64,000 nt of DNA from NCBI GenBank assembly GCA_002428265.1, contig DIUR01000018.1, positions 213,609 through 277,608 of the forward strand, in the 5' to 3' direction. Position numbers and translations under genes: made by a program. Each line of letters opens with the position of its first letter. Positions within the stretch are counted from its first letter, which is position 1. Below are positions 34,087 through 41,202 of this stretch, piece after piece. The DNA is from Bacteriovoracaceae bacterium UBA6153. Its GTDB lineage: Bacteria > Bdellovibrionota > Bacteriovoracia > Bacteriovoracales > Bacteriovoracaceae. Under the pieces are notes generated by a model. That model was not told where the DNA came from. It searched no databases and saw only the letters and a list, made by a program, of their open reading frames with translations.

Positions 34087-35130
34087 TTAACTAAAAACTA
34101 AAGCGGCAATACCCGATAGCATAACGACTCCAGCGCTAATGATAGGGGCTTTCGATGATACCCATTGGAATCGACCTGATCCTTGAATCTTATTTAAACT
34201 TATAACGACTGCTAAACCAATTCCGACCAAAGTAATGGCCAGCCCGATACTAAATCCAGCAACAGCAAAAAGCCCTGCTCCAACTTTACCAATTGATAAA
34301 GCTAATAACATAACTGTAATTGAAGCAGGACAAGGGATCATGCCACCAGCAGCTCCAAAAGTTAAGATTTGCAGAATTGTCGGACGCTCCCCTTTCTTAA
34401 CATACTCAGGAATAGTTGCAGCATGGGCCCTAGCATGCTCATCATCTGACATTAAGTCATGGTCATGATGATCATGATCTTCATGCATTTCAAAAGTTTT
34501 AATCTCTTTGTGGTCATTGGATATAATTTCTAATTCTGCAGAAAACTCATGAGGCTCATTAGGTGCTACTGTACTTTGAAATTGTTTTGATTCGGCCTGC
34601 TTCACAAGCTCTAGAACTTCTAAACCGTTAGGCCTATTAATGATCACTCTGATTTTAAGATCATTAGCTGCCTGTGAGCATGAATACCTCATTCTCTCAC
34701 CTTCATCAGTCTGTACAATTTCTAACACACCAGTAGTAAGGTCTGAATTAATCCTTATAGCTTCTGAGACATGATGATGATGAAGGGCCCCTTTTCTCAT
34801 TTGGCGAACTCTCTTGATCATGAGCCATAGGCCAAGTAAGATAACGATAATTCCACTTCCGATTTGCAACCATTTCGTCACGTCTTGAGTGAAGGTTTCT
34901 CTTCCAATATAAAGGGCAAGCGCTGATATGCTTACGACCACGATGCTATGAGTGAGCGCCACAGATAGACCAAGCAAAAAAGCATCTTTCTTCGTTCCTT
35001 TAATACCTATCAAATAAGCTGCCGTTAAAGTTTTAGCGTGTCCTGGCTCCAGAGCATGTAAAGCTCCAAGCAATAAAGCAGTTGGAAAATAGACCCATGT
35101 TAGAGGGTTTTCAACAATTGGACTCATCAT
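34087..35130 (-). CDS. Nickel/cobalt efflux protein, RcnA/NicO family
   Basis: A 347-residue membrane protein with about six helices. The N-terminal GALHALEPGHAKTLTAAYLIG is the NicO signature (HAxEPGHGKT type), and GMIPCPASITVMLLAL is the second conserved motif. A His-rich cytoplasmic loop (HEDHDHHDHDLM) is typical of RcnA and binds metal, as may HHHH near residue 117. It pumps Ni2+ or Co2+ out. It follows the RcnR-like repressor gene by 4 bases, in one operon under the palindromic operator at 35415. Confidence 0.88.
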   Translation of the reverse strand: MMSPIVENPLTWVYFPTALLLGALHALEPGHAKTLTAAYLIGIKGTKKDAFLLGLSVALTHSIVVVSISALALYIGRETFTQDVTKWLQIGSGIIVILLGLWLMIKRVRQMRKGALHHHHVSEAIRINSDLTTGVLEIVQTDEGERMRYSCSQAANDLKIRVIINRPNGLEVLELVKQAESKQFQSTVAPNEPHEFSAELEIISNDHKEIKTFEMHEDHDHHDHDLMSDDEHARAHAATIPEYVKKGERPTILQILTFGAAGGMIPCPASITVMLLALSIGKVGAGLFAVAGFSIGLAITLVGIGLAVVISLNKIQGSGRFQWVSSKAPIISAGVVMLSGIAALVFS

Positions 35131-35134
35131 TTTC

Positions 35135-35407
35135 TCACTTTAAAAAACTTCTCATAATTTCGATTAAATCTTCACCAGACTCTGATGCTGCTTTTTTGTT
35201 CTCAGCTTCTACTATATGTTCTCGGATGTGATTTTCGACAACTTCACTCATAAGACCATTCATTGCCCCTCGACAAGATGCTAATAGCTGAAGGACCTGA
35301 TAACAGTCCTGACCTGAATCGACAGCTTTAGCAAAGGCCTCTAATTGGCCTTTGATCCTATTAACTCTCGCTAAAATTTTTGCCTTATCTGCAACAACGT
35401 GGGCCAT
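35135..35407 (-). CDS. rcnR: RcnR-type nickel/cobalt-responsive repressor (CsoR family)
   Basis: A 90-residue all-helical regulator. His3, Cys35, His60 and His64 match the Ni/Co ligands of E. coli RcnR at the same positions, and RVNRIKGQLEAF and SCRGAMNGLMSEVVENH are the family blocks. The fold binds DNA as a tetramer and lets go when metal binds. Its gene starts next to the 30-bp palindrome and is followed by the efflux gene, so it should control its own operon. The Cys45 is extra compared with E. coli. Confidence 0.88.
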   Translation of the reverse strand: MAHVVADKAKILARVNRIKGQLEAFAKAVDSGQDCYQVLQLLASCRGAMNGLMSEVVENHIREHIVEAENKKAASESGEDLIEIMRSFLK

Positions 35408-35414
35408 GAACTCT

Positions 35415-35444
35415 CCATATAGTATAGGGGGGTATACTATATGG
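35415..35444. promoter_or_regulatory. RcnR operator, perfect 12-6-12 palindrome
   Basis: CCATATAGTATA (35415-35426), GGGGGG (35427-35432) and TATACTATATGG (35433-35444) form a perfect inverted repeat with a G6 core. This matches the G-tract-centred sites of RcnR/CsoR repressors. It lies 8 bases upstream of the rcnR start and touches its GGAGAG ribosome-binding site; a TATACT promoter element lies inside it, so binding would block transcription. Confidence 0.85.
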
Positions 35445-35491
35445 TATCACGTTAATCAATTAAAATATAGAATTATAGAAATATGGGACAG

Positions 35492-36007
35492 TTAGTTCTT
35501 CTTACCAGTAATCATTACCAACCAGGACTTTCTTTTAAAAAGATAAGAGTCTATTGCTAGCCCTAATAAGTGAATTGCAACCAGCGCATTTAGACTATTT
35601 GATATCAGTCCATGTATATCCTCTAGCCATTCTTCACCAAAATATCTATCTAGGCCCATCATCCAGCCTGTTATCCCTAGTCCCAAAATGGTTAACCAGA
35701 TAAGTAAATAATTTAGTGAGGCCAATGGATTATGACCTTGAAAATCATGCTTTTTTGTAAAATGAGTGTTCAAAAATAACTTAATATTAGCAATGCCAAT
35801 TGGGAAATTGACAAATTTTTCATGTTCTTTGCCAAAGACTCCAATGAAACATCTCCATCCAATAAAGATCAGGGCAGCATACCCCATGTACCGGTGTGGA
35901 GGATCGCCTTCCTCAACAACAAATGTATTGAGGAAGACAACAACCGCGACCACCCAATGAATAATTCTTGTAAAGAGAGACCACTTCACTTCATCGGGTT
36001 TGCTCAT
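35492..36007 (-). CDS. Cytochrome b561-like membrane protein
   Basis: A 171-residue protein with four helices. His residues in FTRIIHWVVAVVV, DPPHRYMGYAAL, EDIHGLISN and VAIHLLGLAID lie in or next to the helices at positions suited to two b-type haems, as in cytochrome b561/Ni-Fe hydrogenase b subunits. Expected role: electron transfer between quinol and a periplasmic acceptor. Its start shares one base with the PepSY-like gene stop (TAATG), so they are coupled; position supports a link with the ApbE group that follows. Confidence 0.85.
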   Translation of the reverse strand: MSKPDEVKWSLFTRIIHWVVAVVVFLNTFVVEEGDPPHRYMGYAALIFIGWRCFIGVFGKEHEKFVNFPIGIANIKLFLNTHFTKKHDFQGHNPLASLNYLLIWLTILGLGITGWMMGLDRYFGEEWLEDIHGLISNSLNALVAIHLLGLAIDSYLFKRKSWLVMITGKKN

Positions 36008-36273
36008 TATCTAATCTCTTCTTTTACTTTACTTCCATCAATTGGATTGAAATAAATTTCTACTTTCTTGCCTTCTTTATTCCAGCCATAGATTTCATAA
36101 CAATTTCCATCTGTGACTTTGAATTTTTTAATTTTGTATCCATCAACATTAACTAATTTTTCTTCAAACTTTTTTTGATCCTGCCATTTCGCCTTGTCTT
36201 CCTTTGTACAAGTTGGACCTGCAAAGGCCGAAGATGCTACCAATAAAAGAACTAATCCAAACATTTTTTTCAT
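36007..36273 (-). CDS. Secreted PepSY-like small protein
   Basis: An 88-residue protein with a signal peptide (FGLVLLLVASSAFAG). The mature part WQDQKKFEEKLVNVDGYKIKKFKVTDGNCYEIYGWNKEGKKVEIYFNPIDG fits a PepSY-type fold (the EIYG...VEIYFNPIDG strand pair). PepSY proteins often accompany flavinylation and electron-transfer genes. AAAGGAG precedes the ATG. One Cys pair (PTCTKE and GNCYEI) could form a disulfide. Confidence 0.75.
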   Translation of the reverse strand: MKKMFGLVLLLVASSAFAGPTCTKEDKAKWQDQKKFEEKLVNVDGYKIKKFKVTDGNCYEIYGWNKEGKKVEIYFNPIDGSKVKEEIR

Positions 36274-36324
36274 AAAAACTCCTTTGTTTATAATTTTAGC
36301 ATTTAATATGCCAAAACACTTAGT

Positions 36325-37275
36325 TTAACTTAAATCCATTCCAAAATTTCTAATCGCTCTTTGCGATAAATAACTTTTTCCTTCAGGGCAAAAAACAAAT
36401 CCTGATAAATTATTTTCATTAAGGTATTTTACAGCTTCCATTTTTTCCATATTCATTAAAATGGTAGCAGTGGTATCTGCAGTAATTGCATCATCGGCCA
36501 AAACAGTGCTAGAAATAACATCTCGGCGAGATGCTCCTGTTTTGGGATGAATAATATGATGATTAAATTTATCACCATTCACATTATGGACATACCCACC
36601 AGATGAAGCAATAGCACCCTCCGATATCTGAATAACTCCGACAGACTTACTTGCATCTTCAGACAGTGGATTTCTAATCCCTATCCTCCATTTTCTCGGC
36701 GCATCTGGGCGACTATGCAAGCGAATATCCCCTGCTCCATTTATATAAAAATTGTAAAGCCCTTTTTTTATAAACAGTCGATAGACTTGATCTACAGCAT
36801 AACCTTTTCCGATTCCACCAAGACCTATTTTCATTTCTTTATATGGTAAATAGATAGTTTTTTCTGCCACATTTAATTCGATTAATTTGTAATTTATAAA
36901 TGGCAGATACTTTTGAATTATCTCTTGATCTAAGCATTTATTTTTTTCTTTGTACTCTCTCCACAGATGCCCAATACTTGCAAAGCTAATATCAAATGTC
37001 CCATGAGATTGTTGTGCAACTTCCAAGGATTTCTTTATTAGAAGGATAGTTTCTTCATCTATTTTAACCGGAGCAACCCCTGCGCGATTGTTAATTTCAT
37101 TGAAGTAGCTCGGGCCGAAATCGGTATACTTCATTTCTAGCCTTTTAACTTCATGATAGGCCTCATCAAAAATATTCGCGACCTCTTCCTTGGAATAGAA
37201 ACTTTGTGGAAAGCAACTAAACTGGAACTCTCCTCCCATTGCAAAATATTTTTTACTACAAACAATATCCTTCAT
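36325..37275 (-). CDS. apbE: FAD:protein FMN transferase ApbE
   Basis: A 316-residue enzyme that attaches FMN to Ser or Thr of target proteins from FAD. Visible motifs are YTDFGPSYFNEINNRAG, GTFDISFASIGHLW, GLGGIGKGYAVDQV, FYINGAGDIR, IASSGGYVHN, HHIIHPKTG and DAITADTTATIL, the ApbE blocks in order with the FAD-binding and metal-binding residues (Ala-Asp-Thr and His). The N-terminus has no signal peptide or lipobox, so as written it would stay in the cytoplasm, unlike most ApbE proteins. Overlaps the thioredoxin gene stop by 4 bases (ATGA). Confidence 0.92.
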   Translation of the reverse strand: MKDIVCSKKYFAMGGEFQFSCFPQSFYSKEEVANIFDEAYHEVKRLEMKYTDFGPSYFNEINNRAGVAPVKIDEETILLIKKSLEVAQQSHGTFDISFASIGHLWREYKEKNKCLDQEIIQKYLPFINYKLIELNVAEKTIYLPYKEMKIGLGGIGKGYAVDQVYRLFIKKGLYNFYINGAGDIRLHSRPDAPRKWRIGIRNPLSEDASKSVGVIQISEGAIASSGGYVHNVNGDKFNHHIIHPKTGASRRDVISSTVLADDAITADTTATILMNMEKMEAVKYLNENNLSGFVFCPEGKSYLSQRAIRNFGMDLS

Positions 37276-37700
37276 AATTCCTTTGGTGGAACAACATCAC
37301 GGTAAATAATATTCATCTCTTGGTCTACGACCATTGTAACCGGCAATGAGTTAACTCCCACACTTTTAGAAAAATTTCGGTCTTCATCTTTTAACAAGAT
37401 ATAACTAAATTTATTTTTTCGTAAGAATTTATCAATGAGTACTTGCTTCTCTCCTGCATTCACTCCAACGAACAAAACATCTTTGCCATACTTTTCTTTT
37501 AATTTTTCCAGTAATGGAATTTCATGAATACATGAAATGCACCAAGATGCCCAAAAGTTGATCAGAATCTTTTTACCTTTTAAATTCTCACTGAGATGAA
37601 ACTTAGACTCTTGAGAGTATATCGGCAGATTAAAATCCGGCATCTTTTCAGCATTTGCATTCAATGAAATTAATAACAACATAAAACATATTTTTTTCAT
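37272..37700 (-). CDS. TlpA-like periplasmic thioredoxin
   Basis: A 142-residue protein with a signal peptide (ICFMLLLISLNANA). The redox pair is in FWASWCISCIHEIP (CxxC), and cis-Pro is in NSLPVTMVV. Family role: thiol reduction or disulfide handling outside the cytoplasm, often for c-type cytochrome maturation. It is coupled to apbE by a 4-base overlap. The product ends with PPKEL soon after the strand, a little short for the fold. Confidence 0.88.
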   Translation of the reverse strand: MKKICFMLLLISLNANAEKMPDFNLPIYSQESKFHLSENLKGKKILINFWASWCISCIHEIPLLEKLKEKYGKDVLFVGVNAGEKQVLIDKFLRKNKFSYILLKDEDRNFSKSVGVNSLPVTMVVDQEMNIIYRDVVPPKEL

Positions 37701-37709
37701 AATTCTCTC

Positions 37710-38873
37710 TTAAAAGAAAAAGGCCAATGAGGTTTGAAAATAAACGTATTGAAGGCCAGTGTTTCTTTTTGAATATGTCATTGTATTTCCCCACTCGGCA
37801 TCTTCTAAATTGAAACCAAATGGTTTTAAAGTTCCTAAAGACCGAGAGTACATTATTGATGGCTCATAAGATGTAAACTTACTCATATCAGAATCACTAG
37901 TCATGTAACGCTCGCTTCCTGAGAAATTATATTTGTAATAATCAACAGCGCTTTGAGAGTGATGTCTTATAGCGAGCTCTATAAAGTCTTGCTCCTCTCT
38001 TAAAGACATCAAAAATGCTATTCGTGTAGAGTTGGCGTGTGCGCCCCAGTTGTCAAAATAATTACGATAACTAACATTCATGGCCATTTCATCATTGAAG
38101 GCATGTACCCATTTGGTGGAAATGGCATTTCTCTTTCTTTCACCAGGAAGGACTTCAACTTCTCTGACATTATTTACATTCACCGTCCCGGCAGTTGACT
38201 CTAATCTTCCCTTAGAGTTTGCATAGGTAGCGCTTACTTCGATAATATCCTTTCTAGTTAAGATCTGAGAGGCGCCAATATTGATAGCATAGATATCACG
38301 ATTTAAATCTTCTCCTATTTTTGCATTTAAAGGAGGAGTAATATCAGGAAACAATGCTACGGTGTCTGCATAATACTGAATATTCAAACCAAGGGTAAAA
38401 TTATCCTCAGCAAAAGACTGCTCAACATTCGCTGAGATATTTTTAGAGCTGTAATCATATTCACTTGAAATGCCCACATTCATTCCATATTTAGTTTTAC
38501 CAACTTCACGGCGAACTCCAAGATTAGGAGCTACGCGAGCTTGCCCTTTTTTACCTTCACCACTGGCGCCTGTATTCCCATCAAGAATAGTGTCAGACTC
38601 GGCCGTCCATGTATCTATTGTAAAACTTGCATTAATTTCTGTGTCTGCTGTAATTTGATGTTTAACAAAGATTTGAGGCTCAATGACTTTTACATCTTCA
38701 TTACCAGAATTATCTAAGACTTGCTTGCCGGACTTACTCGATTGCGAATAAACATTAAGCAATGTTTTAATTTTAGTTTTACCTTTTTCCATCATTTCAG
38801 CAAAAGCGTTTTGCACACTACAAACAAAAAGCAGAAGTGTTATAATAACGCGTTGAGTTTTAGTTGCACCCAC
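37710..38873 (-). CDS. DUF3570 beta-barrel protein with candidate flavinylation motif
   Basis: A 387-residue protein with a signal peptide (VIITLLLFVCSVQNAFA) and barrel strands ending in Phe-Phe-Phe. It matches DUF3570, which commonly neighbours DUF4266 and apbE. GTG 38873 is the start: AGGAGG (38879-38884) lies five bases upstream, and a GTG at 38879 overlaps that site. Asp98-Gly-Asn-Thr-Gly-Ala-Ser104 (38562-38582) matches the ApbE target consensus DxxSGAT/DxxTGAS. I infer an outer-membrane-facing flavoprotein in an electron-transfer chain. Confidence 0.75.
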   Translation of the reverse strand: MGATKTQRVIITLLLFVCSVQNAFAEMMEKGKTKIKTLLNVYSQSSKSGKQVLDNSGNEDVKVIEPQIFVKHQITADTEINASFTIDTWTAESDTILDGNTGASGEGKKGQARVAPNLGVRREVGKTKYGMNVGISSEYDYSSKNISANVEQSFAEDNFTLGLNIQYYADTVALFPDITPPLNAKIGEDLNRDIYAINIGASQILTRKDIIEVSATYANSKGRLESTAGTVNVNNVREVEVLPGERKRNAISTKWVHAFNDEMAMNVSYRNYFDNWGAHANSTRIAFLMSLREEQDFIELAIRHHSQSAVDYYKYNFSGSERYMTSDSDMSKFTSYEPSIMYSRSLGTLKPFGFNLEDAEWGNTMTYSKRNTGLQYVYFQTSLAFFF

Positions 38874-39069
38874 ATCCACCTCCTACTGCTTTACCGCCAC
38901 CAATGGCCCCTTCTCTAAAGGCCCTAACTTCATCTTGAAAAACTGTTTCTTCTGGATGAGGATCAAATTGCATAATTCTCTTAGCTAAGATTCCACGATC
39001 AATTTGAGGAACATTCGCACAAGAGGTAAGCAGGATAATGCAAGCGCCATAATACAAAAACAATTTCAT
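38860..39069 (-). CDS. DUF4266 lipoprotein
   Basis: A 69-residue lipoprotein with lipobox LLTSC. Mature part: DFxPHPEE-like DPHPEETVFQDEVRAFREGAIGGGKAVGGGCGCN, the DUF4266 C-terminal pattern with a Gly-rich tail ending Gly-Cys-Gly-Cys-Asn. The two Cys could bind a cofactor or metal or receive a modification; the family function is unknown. The gene overlaps the DUF3570 gene by 14 bases, and the codons for Val-Gly-Gly contain the ribosome-binding site of that gene. Confidence 0.8.
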   Translation of the reverse strand: MKLFLYYGACIILLTSCANVPQIDRGILAKRIMQFDPHPEETVFQDEVRAFREGAIGGGKAVGGGCGCN

Positions 39070-39428
39070 TAAAACTCCGGGATAAATTTCAATTTTTTAT
39101 AAAATCTATAATTATAATATAAGCAATAAAAAGCTAATACAACACTAAGTTCATTGCTGATAAATCTCATAAAGTGATCTTTGCTAGGCCATAGATTATT
39201 ACAAGATAGTAATAAACATTACCCATGGACACTCGCTCTTCTTCCATTGCGCAGAATGGCCATCAATTAACTTCATCAATTCATAACACTAGCTCAGTCA
39301 GTAGATATCAATTTTTGTCTAAGTCATCAAACAAGCCCGAAGTAGCCATAGTGAATAATTTACAACGACGACTCATTCAGCTCAAAAACGTCGTTAAATC
39401 AGAAGAAGACATAAATACCAGAGGCCTT
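39070..39428 (+). other. Intergenic region and 5' leader of the PAP2 gene
   Basis: This 359-base stretch lies between the divergent DUF4266 and PAP2 genes. The second half is open in the PAP2 frame from 39225, but its composition (Ser/Asn-rich, no signal peptide) and the internal start at 39429 suggest a leader, not part of the enzyme. TATAAT-like AT-rich sequence lies around 39105-39120. I see no further feature. Confidence 0.4.
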
Positions 39429-40436
39429 ATGAAAAAAACACTATTGATGATGACCATGCTTATATCAGTACAATCTATGAGTGCAACAACGATAGATCTT
39501 GACTACACATCAATGGCCAAAAACATCAAGGCCTGCAGAAAATCATTATACGGGTGTTCGACAGAGCAAGAAATTGAAATTGCCAAGTTCAATGGCACCA
39601 TCCTCGACTCATACACTTTAGAGAATTATCTTTCACAAGATAAAGAAAGATCAACTTTTATCCCTCTCTCTTTAGATGACTCAGAACTTCTAACTCTGGC
39701 CGTTGCCACAAGCCTTGGAGTGGTTGCATTCTCCCATGACCAGGAAATTATGGATGTCGTTCAAAATCATAAGTCTAGAGTTACTGCACCCATTGCATCA
39801 GTCGGTAATTTCTTAGGAACTGGTGTTGCTGGCCTAGGAATCGCTGCAGGCTCTTATTTCGTTGGCGTCTATTTTGAAAATAATAAATTGAAAAAGGCCG
39901 GACTCTTCATGATAGGTGCAAGTCTTGCTTCATCAATTGCAACAGTGGCTGCTAAAAATTATTTTGGTAGGTCACGCCCTATTAAAGGGGAGGGGCCATA
40001 CAGCTTTTTTAATAAGAATGATAAATCCTTTTACTCCGGCCATACAGCTCAGGCCTTCACAATCGCAACAGTCATTTCTGAAATGTATAAAGACGACTAT
40101 CCCGTTGTCCCCTATGTGGCCTATGGAATCGCTGCAATTAGCGCCTATGCAAGAGTTCACGATCAGGCCCATTGGGCTTCAGATGTCATCATTGGGGCAG
40201 TTGCAGGGCACTTGATAACCAAGCTCGCAATGAGTGCAATTAATGGCAACAAAGAAAATAGAAGTGGGTTTGAAATTTATCCAGGTATTGATCCAAACTC
40301 CGGGGCCTTCATGCTTTATTTCGAATGGAAAGGCAAAGAAATTGAAGCTCCACTTAGATGTTCAAAAATGCCTGAAGGGATGGCCAAGGTTGATGCATGT
40401 TTAGCTGAAGGCTTCGCCAAAGCAGCTAAAAAATAA
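39429..40436 (+). CDS. Secreted PAP2-family phosphatase
   Basis: A 335-residue protein. The start at 39429 opens with a signal peptide (TLLMMTMLISVQSMSA) and has AGAGG four to five bases upstream. The three PAP2 motifs are present: KNYFGRSRP (KX6RP), YSGHTAQAF (PSGH variant), and ARVHDQAHWASD (SRX5HXXXD). Several helices flank them. Known roles: lipid phosphatase such as undecaprenyl-pyrophosphate or lipid A phosphatase. The Cys pair near the N-terminus and Cys in the C-terminal tail are exported-type disulfide candidates. Confidence 0.85.
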   Translation: MKKTLLMMTMLISVQSMSATTIDLDYTSMAKNIKACRKSLYGCSTEQEIEIAKFNGTILDSYTLENYLSQDKERSTFIPLSLDDSELLTLAVATSLGVVAFSHDQEIMDVVQNHKSRVTAPIASVGNFLGTGVAGLGIAAGSYFVGVYFENNKLKKAGLFMIGASLASSIATVAAKNYFGRSRPIKGEGPYSFFNKNDKSFYSGHTAQAFTIATVISEMYKDDYPVVPYVAYGIAAISAYARVHDQAHWASDVIIGAVAGHLITKLAMSAINGNKENRSGFEIYPGIDPNSGAFMLYFEWKGKEIEAPLRCSKMPEGMAKVDACLAEGFAKAAKK

Positions 40437-40446
40437 AAGGCAATAA

Positions 40447-41121
40447 TTAATATGTTTTAAGTATATACCCAAGACCTCGAATTGTATGAATAGTCTTCAC
40501 TTCGTGGTCTTTGTCCATTTTGTTTCTTAACCTGCAGACCAAAACATCAACGACATTAGTTTTAGGAGAAATGTTATATCCCCAAACTCGCTCAAGAATT
40601 TGATTTTTTGTAACAATTTTCCCTTGCTGCTCAATTAAAAAATGTAATAGAGAAAACTCCATCTGATGAAGATCAATTTTATGATTCGCTCTCTTAACTT
40701 CTCTAGTGACTATATTGAGATGAATATCTATAAAGCTCAACTTTTCGCTACGAATTTGGGTCTGCTTGTTTTTAAGCAAGGTCTCTACTTTACTCAATAG
40801 TTCTACTGCTTCAAACGGTTTAGTTAAATAATCATCACCGCCATTTTTAAGACTTTTAATTCTCTCAGACATATTTTTTGCCTCACCGATAACAAGAACA
40901 GGTGAATACTGCGATTTTCCTCTGAGACAATGAAAAAAATCAGCTCCTTCATTCTTTAAAATGTCATTTCTAACTATCATAAGATCAAAACTAGTTTCTT
41001 TCATTTTTCTAATAGCAGTTTGCTCATCTATGAAACATTCAACTTTAAATCCTTCGTTAGATAAACTTTCTTCAATTTTCTTCGATAAGGATGTGTCATT
41101 TTCAACTAATAAAACTTTCAT
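40447..41121 (-). CDS. OmpR-family regulator with an aspartate-less receiver
   Basis: A 224-residue protein with a receiver domain (1-115) and an OmpR-type winged helix (130-224, ending TIHTIRGLGYILK). In the receiver the segment DLMIVRNDIL places Arg51 where the phospho-acceptor Asp normally sits, and the acidic pocket is ENDTS; Lys103 in YLTKPFEAVE is retained. So it probably is not switched by phosphorylation at that site. It lies at the end of the phenolic-lipid locus on the same strand, 81 bases after the methyltransferase gene stop, and could control it. Confidence 0.85.
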   Translation of the reverse strand: MKVLLVENDTSLSKKIEESLSNEGFKVECFIDEQTAIRKMKETSFDLMIVRNDILKNEGADFFHCLRGKSQYSPVLVIGEAKNMSERIKSLKNGGDDYLTKPFEAVELLSKVETLLKNKQTQIRSEKLSFIDIHLNIVTREVKRANHKIDLHQMEFSLLHFLIEQQGKIVTKNQILERVWGYNISPKTNVVDVLVCRLRNKMDKDHEVKTIHTIRGLGYILKTY

Positions 41122-41202
41122 TCTTAATTCCTAGAGTGAATCCTAACGATAGGAACAACGACCATAGATAATAATTTTCTCATATCTTCTCCCTTGTTCG
41201 TT

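Noticed and set aside
38874..38879. GTG 38879 as the DUF3570 start
   Set aside because: It overlaps the AGGAGG site itself; GTG 38873 is five bases downstream of that site.
39225..39428. N-terminal 68-residue extension of the PAP2 protein
   Set aside because: It hides the signal peptide at 39429 and is low complexity; AGAGG before 39429 supports the shorter protein.
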